NCBI GenBank assembly: GCA_021161085.1
Contig: JAGHBH010000025.1
Coordinates: forward strand, 1-11,766
DNA: 11,766 nt
Origin: Thermoplasmata archaeon
GTDB lineage: Archaea > Thermoplasmatota > Thermoplasmata > JAGHBH01
Direction of reading: 5' to 3'
Part shown: piece by piece, positions 1 through 6,175 of the stretch
How the letters are laid out: every line of letters begins with the position of its first letter
Position numbering within the stretch: position 1 is the stretch's first letter
The notes under the pieces: generated by a model
What the model was told of the DNA's origin: nothing
Databases searched by the model: none
Seen by the model: the letters and a program-made list of their open reading frames with translations, nothing else
Made by a program: the position numbers and the translations under genes

Positions 1-537
1 CTCAAGCACCCCGGGGGCCATGACATTGCTCCCACCCAGGATGTAGGGGACGGCACCGCCGTCCACCACCACTACCCCCCTGGAAGGCCCGGGGACAGAG
101 GAGGCTATCCGCCTGCCGCCAGGTTCCCTCAAAACGAAGGTCCAGACACCCCGGAATATATCATACCTCAGGGCCCCCAACACCTCGCCGCCGGCGATGA
201 CCTCCTCCATCCTGTCCTCTGCCGGAGCACGGTTCATCAAAAACACCTCCCCGGGACGGAGGAGGGCCTTTCCCGCCCCGCCTCCGAAGAGATCATCGAC
301 AGTCTTCCACACCATCTCCCTGTCCCAATCGAAACCCGGCCGCACATCACCCGGGGGGGTGACAGAGACCTTCACCGCCTTCGAACCGCAGATATCGCAT
401 CCCCCACCTGCCAGGGGCACATCGCAAACGGGACACCAGCCCACAAAACGCCTGACACCACGTCTCGACACGGGAGAATGTCTCCGGAAGCTCCTGCGGG
501 CCCCTCTCTTCCGGCTGTGAGAATCATCCCTAGCCAT
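1..537 (-). CDS. Archaeal PAPS-reductase-family protein with zinc ribbon and PUA domain, N-terminal part (partial)
   Basis: Translating the minus strand from the ATG at 537 gives 179 codons with no stop up to the window edge, so the gene continues to the left. Residues 1-30 are very basic (many Arg/Lys). Residues 35-50 form a zinc ribbon, CPVCDVPLAGGGCDIC, with ligands C35, C38, C47 and C50. A conserved stretch follows (VTPPGDVRPGFDWD, about 59-72, and EDRMEEVIAGGEVLGALRYD). The start of a PUA RNA-binding fold is seen at about 154-179 (VVVVDGGAVPYILGGSNVMAPGV). From memory, this order is typical of archaeal proteins annotated as phosphoadenosine phosphosulfate reductase family, where a PP-loop ATPase domain follows the PUA domain; that catalytic part lies outside the window. 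The zinc ribbon and PUA domain make an RNA- or sulfur-transfer role as plausible as sulfate reduction (inference). An in-frame stop at 552-550 fixes the ATG. It starts 12 nt after the repeat-protein gene, so co-transcription is likely. Confidence 0.85.
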   Translation of the reverse strand, partial: MARDDSHSRKRGARRSFRRHSPVSRRGVRRFVGWCPVCDVPLAGGGCDICGSKAVKVSVTPPGDVRPGFDWDREMVWKTVDDLFGGGAGKALLRPGEVFLMNRAPAEDRMEEVIAGGEVLGALRYDIFRGVWTFVLREPGGRRIASSVPGPSRGVVVVDGGAVPYILGGSNVMAPGVLE

Positions 538-549
538 AACCCAAACATC

Positions 550-3500
550 CTATCCGAGTTTTATGGCCAGCTTCTTCTTCTGGCCCTTGGAGGCTCCCTG
601 CGAAGAGGCCGTCGGGGGAGTCCCTCCCTCGGGTTTGGCCCCCGCATCCTTACCACCAGCCCCTCCGCTCCCCTCATCCTCGGATATGGGCCTGCCGCAG
701 ACGGGACACACCTTCTTCCGGCCGGCACACGGCACGTGGAACGCCTTGCCGCACTCGCAGATCACGGCCTCCATCCCCACCTTCATCGTGCCGTTGCACA
801 CGCCGCACTTGTCCACGGCCTCCAGCTTCGTCTTCTTGAACATGGGGGCCCTCTTCTCCTTCACGTGGATCACGGTCTCCAGCTCGAAGGGATGCTGTTT
901 TCCATCGACCACGCTGATGTAGTCCCCGGAGATGACCACCTTCACGTCCCCCGGCCTGTCCGCCTTTATCTGTATAGGGATCTGCTCCACCCCTCCCACC
1001 TTCAACAGGGGCACCACATCCAGTCCCTGGACAGCAACACCGGTTATCTTCGGCATGACGTTCTTCCCCAACGCCCTACCGGTGTTCTTCAACACCAATT
1101 CTCCAGAGGCCCACTCTCCGGCAAAAACGTCACCCAGGATAAGCTCGGCCCCTATCCTGGGGGCGTATTCCTCTATCACCCGCTCCGCCTCCTCCTTGGC
1201 GGTCTCCGCCAGGCTCAGAGCCCGCTCCACATCCGAGCCCATCACCTCCCTAGCCTCGGCGATCATGGCCCTGGCCTTCTTGATGTCTATGCCGATCTTC
1301 CTCGCCTTGTCTATCAACGACTCGGCGGCCAGAAGGGCATCCTCCAGCTCCTTCCTCTCGGACTCCACGTTCGACAGTAGAGACGACGTCTCCTCGGCGA
1401 ACCGGGAAGCCTTCTCGAAATCGTTCTTATCCAGGGCTGCCAGGGCATCCCGCAGTTTCTCCCCCGCCTTGGAAACGTCCACACCCTTGGATTTCGCCTC
1501 CTCCAGGGCCACCTCCACGCTGGATATCTTCTTCCGGATGGTGCTCTTGATCTCGTAGTTCAGCACCACCCTTATCTTGTCTATCATGGCGAAGACCTTG
1601 GAATACTCCCTGGACTCCAGGGCCTTGAGGGTCTCCTGATGGAGATGCTCCGCACGGTCCGTGCTGCCTCCCCACCTCTCCACCTCCTTGAACTCCTCCC
1701 GGACCTCCTCCAGTTTCCCGGCAACGAACTCGTGATACTTCTTCTCCGCCTCGGCCAGGGCCTCCTCGGCGTATTTTCTGGCCTTGGAATACTCCTGGTT
1801 CTTGAACTCGGAGTGTGCGCTGGCCATGATGGACTCCGCACTCTTCACATCCGCTCCCTGGTCCTTGAGAGCCTTCAGCCTCTTCACGGCCTGGAGGATG
1901 AACTCCTTGGTCTCCTCATGGGTCTCTTCAACCAGATGGGCGATCTCTCCCGCCTCGACCGCAAGGCTGAGAGCCTGGACGTAGTCCTTTTCGTTGAACG
2001 CCTTCTCCGCCTTCTCCAAAATGGCCTTGGGCTTGGTAATGGGTATTCCCCTGCTCTCCATGTCCTTCAACTTGTCCTTCGCCCCGTGGATGCCCTCCTC
2101 GGCCATCTTCTGCTGTAGGCTCACCTTCTCCAGGGCCTCCTCGCTCTGCATGGCCAGGTTTAGAGCCTCCTTGTACTTCTTCTCCTCCAGCATCTTCCTG
2201 GCCTGGGAGAGAAGGTCCTCCGACCTGCTGGTGTCCATCTTGTTCTTCACTTTTTCTATGGCCTTCTCGAAGGAGGAAAGAACATCCCGGACCTTCTTCT
2301 CCTGGGCGTCCTCTATGAGGCGCTTGCCAACCTCCAGCTTCCTGAGGGCGTCCTTGTACTTGTTCTCCTTTATCTCGTCTATAGCCTTGTCCAGCATGGC
2401 CAGACCGGCCTTCACGTCGGCCCCCAGGTTCTGGGCGTTGCTTATGAGCGTCTTCAGCTCCTGGACCATGATGACCGCTTTCTGGGAGAGCTCCCGCAGC
2501 TCCTCTATCTGCTCCATCGCCTTCTTGGCGGAAGTGTACGCCTTCCGATACTCCCCCTCCTTGAGGGCCTGCTTGGCCTCCCCTATGAGGGGTTCCATGT
2601 CGTCGGTCTTTATGCCGACCTTCCTCCCCTCCTCCAGGGTCTCGTCAACCCTGTCTATGAGGCTCATTATATGCCCCTCTATGGCCTCCTCCAGGGTCTC
2701 CCTGCACACGGAGGCGAGTTCCGAACTCTCGTGGAACTTCTTCTCCTTCATCAGCTCCTTGGCCTTCTCCAGCGTATCCTTGTAGGATGAGACATCCACG
2801 TTTATCTCCGATGCGACGTTCAGCATCTTCTGCGAGGCCACGATGTTCTTGGCGGCCGCATACTGGGCCTTTATCTTGTTGAGGCTCTCCTTACACGCCT
2901 CGGAGATGGAGACCGCCTTGTCGAACTCCTGGTCCTCCAGGGCCTTCTTCGCCTTGACCAGTATCTTGGCCACCGGTTTTATATCCACCCCGTCCTTCTT
3001 CGCCTCGGAGATTAGGGCGGCGGCCTCCCGGATGGCATCATAGGCCTCCTGGTGCTTCTCCTTCATCGTATCGGCTATGTCCTTGGCCTCCAGGGCGTGG
3101 GAGATGGCCTCCCTGTACCTGCCCACGGCGAACAGGTCCCTGGCCTTCTCCAGCTCCTCCTTTATACGGGTGATATCCAGTCCCCTTCTCTTGGCCTCTA
3201 TTGCAGACAGCTTGGCGTTGGAGAACGACTCCTCGAAGGCCTCCTTCTCCATCTCCATGGTCCGGGCCAGACAATCTTTGGCCGCTTCGGCGGCGTTCTC
3301 GTAATCTCCCTCCTTCAGCAGCGAGGCGGCCCGGTTGAACGCCGGAAGTATCCTGGCCACCTCCGCCCCTAACTCCTCCAGAGCGGTGATGCCCTCCTCC
3401 ACCTCCTTCAGCACCCTCTCCACCCTCTCCCTCTGGAGCCTGTCCACGGCCTTCTCCGCCTTCTCCATGGTCTTGTAGGCTTCCTCCACCTCCCCCTTGG

Positions 3501-4551
3501 TGAGGGACTCCTCCACATATTCCAATAGCGAGGCGACCTCCCCCTCGTCCGCCACCCCTATGTTGTGGGCCCTGGTCCTTATGAACTCCACATGCTCCAG
3601 AATCTTCGTCCTGAGCATGTCCTCCGCCTTGACTTTGACCTCGTTAGCCGTGGAGAATGCATCCTTGAACTCCTTGTCCTTTGCCGCCTTGATGGCCTTC
3701 TCCAGCATACCGCTGAGATCCCCGGTGTCAACCCCCATCTTCTCCCCCAGGGCCACCAGCACCTCCGCCGTCTCTATGACATCCATCACCTTCTCGTACT
3801 CGGCCTTCTCTATCTTCTCCCTGCTCTTGTTTATCAGCTGGAGAGCCTTCTGGAAATTCATGGCCTCGAGAGAGCTTCTGGCTTCCTCCACCAGCTTCTC
3901 CGAGAACGTGGTGTCTATACCCAGCTCCGATGCAACACCCAGATTCTCCTCCACCTGCTCCAGCCCCTTCTCCGCCTTCTGGAACTCCCCCACCAGGCGC
4001 TCTATCATCTCGTCCCCCTTCCTGGCGTACTCTATGGACTTCTTGTACTCTCCCCGGCGAAGGGCGTCCCTGGCCTGGTTCAACACCTTGAGGGGCTCGC
4101 TTATATCCGCCCCTATGGCCTTCGCCTTCAGGAAGTTGCCCCTGGACTCGGAGATTATCTTCAGGACGGTCTGGAAACAGGCGTTACCTATCTCCTCCTT
4201 CGCCGCATCCAGAAGTTCGAAAGCCCTGGAGAAATCCCTGTCCCTGGCGGCCTTCCTGGCGTCGGATAGGAGATTCCGGGTATCCTTCACCTCCGCCCCT
4301 ATCTCCTCCCCCTCCTTCACCTTCCCCTCGAGATCCTTCACCCTATCCAATATGACGTCGGAGATCTCGCTGTACGCCCCCTCTCTGGCCAGATCGGCCT
4401 CCTTGATGGCGTTCAGATAATCCGCCGCATCCACAAGGGCTTCGGCGTTGCGCATGTGATCCGTGGTCTTGGAGAGGTCGATCCCATGTTCGTCCGCCAG
4501 ATCAAGGATCTTCTTGACCTCCTCGGTCATGGCCCCGACCCTGTCGGCCAC
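550..4551 (-). CDS. Giant helical-repeat protein with Ig-like domain and C-terminal RING/PHD-like zinc module (3' part of a split gene)
   Basis: This is a frame of 1333 codons; residues are numbered from the GTG at 4551. Residues about 1-1128 are highly charged, Ala/Glu/Lys/Leu-rich helix with 18 tandem repeats. Their conserved turn (LG-V/I/A-D-V/I-S type) lies at 22, 84, 146, 210, 272, 331, 394, 456, 520, 583, 645, 709, 772, 834, 898, 960, 1022 and 1086. Residues about 1130-1232 look like an Ig-like or CARDB-type beta sandwich (GELVLKNTGRALGKNV, IQIKADRPGDVKVVISGDY). Residues 1249-1285 give C-x2-C-x12-C-x-C-x4-H-x2-C-x6-C-x2-C, a C4HC3 cross-brace-like zinc module. A Gly/Pro/Ser-rich linker and a basic tail (QKKKLAIKLG) end the protein. 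No signal peptide or membrane helix is seen, so it is probably cytoplasmic. The frame is open up to a TAA at 4569. GTG 4551 is the outermost start, but the ATG at 4530, which overlaps the upstream stop as ATGA, is the better independent start. Periodicity says it was once continuous with the gene at 4527-5183. The function is unknown; a scaffold or tether is an inference. Confidence 0.85.
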   Translation of the reverse strand: MADRVGAMTEEVKKILDLADEHGIDLSKTTDHMRNAEALVDAADYLNAIKEADLAREGAYSEISDVILDRVKDLEGKVKEGEEIGAEVKDTRNLLSDARKAARDRDFSRAFELLDAAKEEIGNACFQTVLKIISESRGNFLKAKAIGADISEPLKVLNQARDALRRGEYKKSIEYARKGDEMIERLVGEFQKAEKGLEQVEENLGVASELGIDTTFSEKLVEEARSSLEAMNFQKALQLINKSREKIEKAEYEKVMDVIETAEVLVALGEKMGVDTGDLSGMLEKAIKAAKDKEFKDAFSTANEVKVKAEDMLRTKILEHVEFIRTRAHNIGVADEGEVASLLEYVEESLTKGEVEEAYKTMEKAEKAVDRLQRERVERVLKEVEEGITALEELGAEVARILPAFNRAASLLKEGDYENAAEAAKDCLARTMEMEKEAFEESFSNAKLSAIEAKRRGLDITRIKEELEKARDLFAVGRYREAISHALEAKDIADTMKEKHQEAYDAIREAAALISEAKKDGVDIKPVAKILVKAKKALEDQEFDKAVSISEACKESLNKIKAQYAAAKNIVASQKMLNVASEINVDVSSYKDTLEKAKELMKEKKFHESSELASVCRETLEEAIEGHIMSLIDRVDETLEEGRKVGIKTDDMEPLIGEAKQALKEGEYRKAYTSAKKAMEQIEELRELSQKAVIMVQELKTLISNAQNLGADVKAGLAMLDKAIDEIKENKYKDALRKLEVGKRLIEDAQEKKVRDVLSSFEKAIEKVKNKMDTSRSEDLLSQARKMLEEKKYKEALNLAMQSEEALEKVSLQQKMAEEGIHGAKDKLKDMESRGIPITKPKAILEKAEKAFNEKDYVQALSLAVEAGEIAHLVEETHEETKEFILQAVKRLKALKDQGADVKSAESIMASAHSEFKNQEYSKARKYAEEALAEAEKKYHEFVAGKLEEVREEFKEVERWGGSTDRAEHLHQETLKALESREYSKVFAMIDKIRVVLNYEIKSTIRKKISSVEVALEEAKSKGVDVSKAGEKLRDALAALDKNDFEKASRFAEETSSLLSNVESERKELEDALLAAESLIDKARKIGIDIKKARAMIAEAREVMGSDVERALSLAETAKEEAERVIEEYAPRIGAELILGDVFAGEWASGELVLKNTGRALGKNVMPKITGVAVQGLDVVPLLKVGGVEQIPIQIKADRPGDVKVVISGDYISVVDGKQHPFELETVIHVKEKRAPMFKKTKLEAVDKCGVCNGTMKVGMEAVICECGKAFHVPCAGRKKVCPVCGRPISEDEGSGGAGGKDAGAKPEGGTPPTASSQGASKGQKKKLAIKLG

Positions 4552-5048
4552 CTTGGAAGCCAGCAGTTAACGCTCTCCCCCAGCTTGTCCAGGGCCTTCT
4601 TGTAATCCCCGGCGTCAGAGGCCTCCCTGGCCTCCTGGAAGAGCTCCTCCGCCGTGGAAACGTCCTCTCCCATCTCCTTGAGCTTCACCATCAGGCTCTG
4701 GGCCTCCGAGAACGCACCGGATATCCTCTCCTGGAGAACCCGCTCCGCCTCGGACCACGCACTCCTCACCTTCTTGACCAGATCTCCCAAGGGCGCCTCT
4801 TTCTCCAGGGCCTCCTTCGTCTCCTTCAGAAGACGCTCGGCCTTCTCCGTGTTTGCCCCCATGTTCCTTGAAAGCTCTATGACCTCCTCGGAGGCGGATA
4901 TCATGTCGTCCAGCTGGGCAACCTTGGCCTTTTCCAGCGCCTCCCGGAGTTTCTTCATCTCCCCCAGTGCGTCCCCGTATTCCTTGGCGGACATGAGCTC
5001 CTTGACCTTCTTGTGATACTCCCTGGCCTCGGAGATATCCAGATCCGC
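1164..5048 (-). repeat. About 21 tandem 62-residue helical repeats encoded across the two split frames
   Basis: Aligning the translation on the turn motif (G-V/I/A-D-V/I-S/K) gives 3 repeats in the upstream frame and 18 in the downstream frame. In the downstream frame the spacings are 62, 62, 64, 62, 59, 63, 62, 64, 63, 62, 64, 63, 62, 64, 62, 62 and 64 residues; in the upstream frame they are 62 and 63. A typical unit is: helix ending in AKxxG, a V-D-V-S turn, then AxxLLxKAxxAL, then a TPR-like EYxKALxxAxxA helix that runs on into the next unit. DNA identity between units is low, so these are old, diverged protein repeats rather than recent DNA duplications. The fold is probably a solenoid or spectrin-like chain (inference). 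Confidence 0.85.
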
Positions 5049-5183
5049 CTTCTCGTACTCTACCAGCAGCCCCTCTAGAGCCCCCAGTTCCTCCTCCGCC
5101 TTCTTACGGTTCTCGGCCTCTTTCTTGGCCTTCTCCTCCAACTTCTTCTGGAGCTGGAGGGCCTTGAGGTAGCTTGCGCCCAA
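4527..5183 (-). CDS. Giant helical-repeat protein, N-terminal part (5' part of a split gene)
   Basis: The frame encodes a highly charged helical protein of about 218 residues. It opens with a Lys/Glu-rich coiled coil (LQKKLEEKAKKEAENRKKAEEE), then has three of the roughly 62-residue repeats, with turn motifs ADLDIS, MGANTE and MGEDVS. The last 12 codons (CWLPRWPTGSGP) do not fit the repeat pattern and are read out of frame after a missing base, so the natural product probably continues into the frame at 550-4551. The frame could begin at GTG 5192, but that GTG lies inside a GAGGTGA ribosome-binding motif (5195-5189). TTG at 5183 sits 5 nt behind the motif and is preferred. The TGA stop overlaps an ATG of the downstream frame (ATGA at 4530-4527), so if the split is real the two would be translationally coupled. 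Low complexity makes homology-based naming unsafe. Confidence 0.75.
   Translation of the reverse strand: MGASYLKALQLQKKLEEKAKKEAENRKKAEEELGALEGLLVEYEKADLDISEAREYHKKVKELMSAKEYGDALGEMKKLREALEKAKVAQLDDMISASEEVIELSRNMGANTEKAERLLKETKEALEKEAPLGDLVKKVRSAWSEAERVLQERISGAFSEAQSLMVKLKEMGEDVSTAEELFQEAREASDAGDYKKALDKLGESVNCWLPRWPTGSGP
4566..4569 (-). other. Frameshift junction between the two halves of the repeat gene
   Basis: The upstream frame reads GAG AGC GTT AAC TGC and then an out-of-character Trp/Pro-rich tail (CWLPRWPTGSGP) to the TGA at 4529-4527. The downstream frame opens right after TAA 4569-4567 with CTG CTG GCT TCC AAG (LLASK), which continues the repeat helix. Adding one base after GTT-AA joins them as ESV-(N/K)-LLASK. 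The distance between flanking turn motifs then becomes 62 residues, exactly the repeat period. No slippery heptamer is present and a -1 slip at GTT would hit TAA, so an indel, biological or a sequencing error, is favoured over programmed frameshifting. Confidence 0.8.
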
Positions 5184-5188
5184 TCTCT

Positions 5189-5195
5189 TCACCTC
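5189..5195 (-). promoter_or_regulatory. Ribosome binding site of the repeat-protein gene
   Basis: Minus-strand GAGGTGA matches the archaeal anti-Shine-Dalgarno complement and stands 5 nt before TTG 5183. It contains GTG 5192, which would otherwise be taken as the start codon. It argues for a TTG start. Confidence 0.6.
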
Positions 5196-5231
5196 GGAAA
5201 CGGGCCCCGGAGAGTGGGTTGGGGGGGTGAG

Positions 5232-5248
5232 AAAACCCTCTACGAGGG
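5232..5248 (-). terminator. Short hairpin plus T-run in the leader (terminator-like)
   Basis: On the minus strand CCCTC-GTA-GAGGG forms a perfect 5-bp stem with a 3-nt loop, followed at once by TTTT. It lies between the candidate promoter at 5358-5369 and the repeat-protein start. It could end a short leader RNA or attenuate transcription. Archaeal termination relies mainly on T-runs, and four T is short, so this is a weak call. Confidence 0.35.
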
Positions 5249-5317
5249 AAATCCCACGGGACTAAGGCCCCGAGGGGCCGTGGGATACACGAGGGCGTAC
5301 GCTCGCCCAGCGCCCAT
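5240..5317 (-). other. Possible 25-codon upstream ORF in the leader
   Basis: ATG 5317 to TAG 5240 reads MGAGRAYALVYPTAPRGLSP followed by VGFPS. It lies wholly inside the presumed transcribed leader of the repeat-protein gene, and its stop codon falls in the terminator-like hairpin. No good ribosome binding site precedes it, and a frame of this length in GC-rich DNA can arise by chance. It is recorded only because of its position. Confidence 0.2.
5251..5308 (-). promoter_or_regulatory. Structured GC-rich 5' leader, possible small RNA
   Basis: Two strong inverted repeats lie in tandem. ATCCCACGG (5251-5259) pairs with CCGTGGGAT (5278-5286) over 9 bp. Inside it GGCCC (5266-5270) pairs with GGGCC (5275-5279) around a four-base loop; the two stems compete for the last two bases. 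GGGCG (5293-5297) pairs with CGCCC (5304-5308) around a 6-nt loop. With the hairpin at 5232-5248, most of the leader can fold. I do not recognise a known riboswitch, tRNA, 5S, SRP or box C/D pattern. The minus-strand orientation is inferred from the TATA box at 5358-5369. Confidence 0.4.
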
Positions 5318-5357
5318 ACGGTTTACTCTGTCAGTTGAAGGGTATGGAAACACACCA

Positions 5358-5369
5358 TTTATATAATTA
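5358..5369 (-). promoter_or_regulatory. Candidate TATA box for the repeat-protein and PAPS-reductase-family operon
   Basis: Minus-strand TAATTATATAAA is the only strongly AT-rich stretch in the spacer after the 5420-6175 gene. Transcription would start roughly 25 nt downstream, near 5338, giving a leader of about 150 nt before the start at 5183. The core is nearly symmetrical, but no plus-strand gene lies downstream, so the minus strand is preferred. Confidence 0.5.
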
Positions 5370-5386
5370 ACGGCATGGAGCGAATG

Positions 5387-5421
5387 GGCTCTTTTACTGG
5401 CAAATCACTGGCTCCTTTACT
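5387..5421. repeat. Pair of 12-nt direct repeats upstream of the leader promoter
   Basis: GGCTCTTTTACT (5387-5398) and GGCTCCTTTACT (5410-5421) are identical except for one base and start 23 nt apart, about two helical turns. The right copy includes the TAG stop of the zinc-ribbon gene. They lie about 20-60 nt upstream of the TATA box for the minus-strand operon, a place where an activator could bind (inference). Confidence 0.45.
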
Positions 5422-6175
5422 ATGAGAATATTCTGGCCACGGCCCCCCTCATACCCTTCAGCTTATCCAGGTCGCCGTCCCATTCCTCCAGGGCATCCCC
5501 GTATCTCTCCTCTATCTCCCTTACCCCCTCCCTGAGCCTCCGCCTTATCTCCTCCTTGTACATCCCTTCCCCACTGGCCACGGCCGCTATCATCAGGTAC
5601 TTTCCCCTCTCCAGCATCAACTTCTTCTCCCCGGCATCTATGGATTCCAGTTCCACCGAAGCCAGGGGCGAGAAAGCGGTCTTCACGAAATCTCTTATCG
5701 CTATGAGCATCCCGGCCAGCAGATCCTCGTCCAGATCCACGCTCTTCTTTTTGGTGCAGCTTGCCACCAGCAGCCCGCCCTTGTACATCACGAACACATC
5801 ATCCAAGAGGTCGTCCGACAGGCGACCCACCGGGTCCTTGGCCACCTCCACGCTCCTGCGGAAGTCCAACCACGCCTTGAACTCGTCCATCCCAGGATGG
5901 GACAGCTCCTCCAGCTCGCCCCGGTCCAGCCATACGCCTCCACACCCGGTGCAGTGGTCCACCTCCACACCCCTAAGTATGAGGATGGACATGGGAGACC
6001 CGCACAGGGGACAGGAGAGTATTCTCTTGTCGGAGGGAGAGATACCCGCCAGCGACTCCAGTTCCCCCCTGTCCAGCCATATCCCCCCGCAGGATACGCA
6101 CTGGTCCACCTCCACGCCCTCCCTAATATAGGTCTTCATCTCCCTGCCGCATATGGGACATTTGACCACTCTCAC
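5420..6175 (-). CDS. Double zinc-ribbon (zf-TFIIB-like) protein with C-terminal alpha/beta domain
   Basis: The protein has 251 residues. Two consecutive zf-TFIIB-type ribbons are clear. The first has C6, C9, C26 and C29 followed by GGIWLDRGELE; the second has C55, C58, C75 and C78 followed by GGVWLDRGELE. The shared GVEVD-x-C-x2-CGG-x-WLDRGEL signature is diagnostic of this ribbon family, which is usually of unknown function. A linker follows, then an alpha/beta domain at about 125-251 (MYKGGLLVASCTKKKSVDLDEDLLAGMLIAI, written here only as its start and end: MYKGGLLVAS and DEDLLAGMLIAI, then EERYGDALEEWDGDLD). That domain resembles one seen in archaeal signalling proteins, possibly roadblock/longin-like; this part is tentative. 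There is no signal peptide or membrane helix, so it is cytosolic. The start is GTG 6175, overlapping the stop of the beta-helix gene (GTGA) and preceded by a GGGAGGGTGG-rich ribosome binding region. Translational coupling suggests it works with the surface protein, perhaps as a regulator or adaptor (inference). Confidence 0.8.
   Translation of the reverse strand: MRVVKCPICGREMKTYIREGVEVDQCVSCGGIWLDRGELESLAGISPSDKRILSCPLCGSPMSILILRGVEVDHCTGCGGVWLDRGELEELSHPGMDEFKAWLDFRRSVEVAKDPVGRLSDDLLDDVFVMYKGGLLVASCTKKKSVDLDEDLLAGMLIAIRDFVKTAFSPLASVELESIDAGEKKLMLERGKYLMIAAVASGEGMYKEEIRRRLREGVREIEERYGDALEEWDGDLDKLKGMRGAVARIFS

Noticed and set aside
1994..4420. Long plus-strand open frames (e.g. 1994-2785, 3497-4420, 3565-4269) opposite the repeat gene
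   Set aside because: They are antisense shadows of Lys/Glu/Ala-rich coding sequence: Ser/Phe/Leu-rich low-complexity products with no domain signature and no ribosome binding sites.
4560..4575. Programmed ribosomal frameshift at the split repeat gene
   Set aside because: There is no X-XXY-YYZ slippery heptamer or stimulatory hairpin, and a -1 slip at GTT lands directly on TAA. An indel or sequencing error explains it better.
1164..5048. Recent DNA-level tandem duplication or CRISPR-like array
   Set aside because: The periodicity is visible only in protein translation; nucleotide identity between units is low and there are no identical repeats separated by unique spacers.
5225..5345. tRNA, 5S rRNA, SRP RNA or box C/D RNA in the structured leader
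   Set aside because: No GTTC-type T-loop, no cloverleaf, no C (RTGATGA) and D (CTGA) box pair in the right order, and no recognisable SRP or 5S core sequence.
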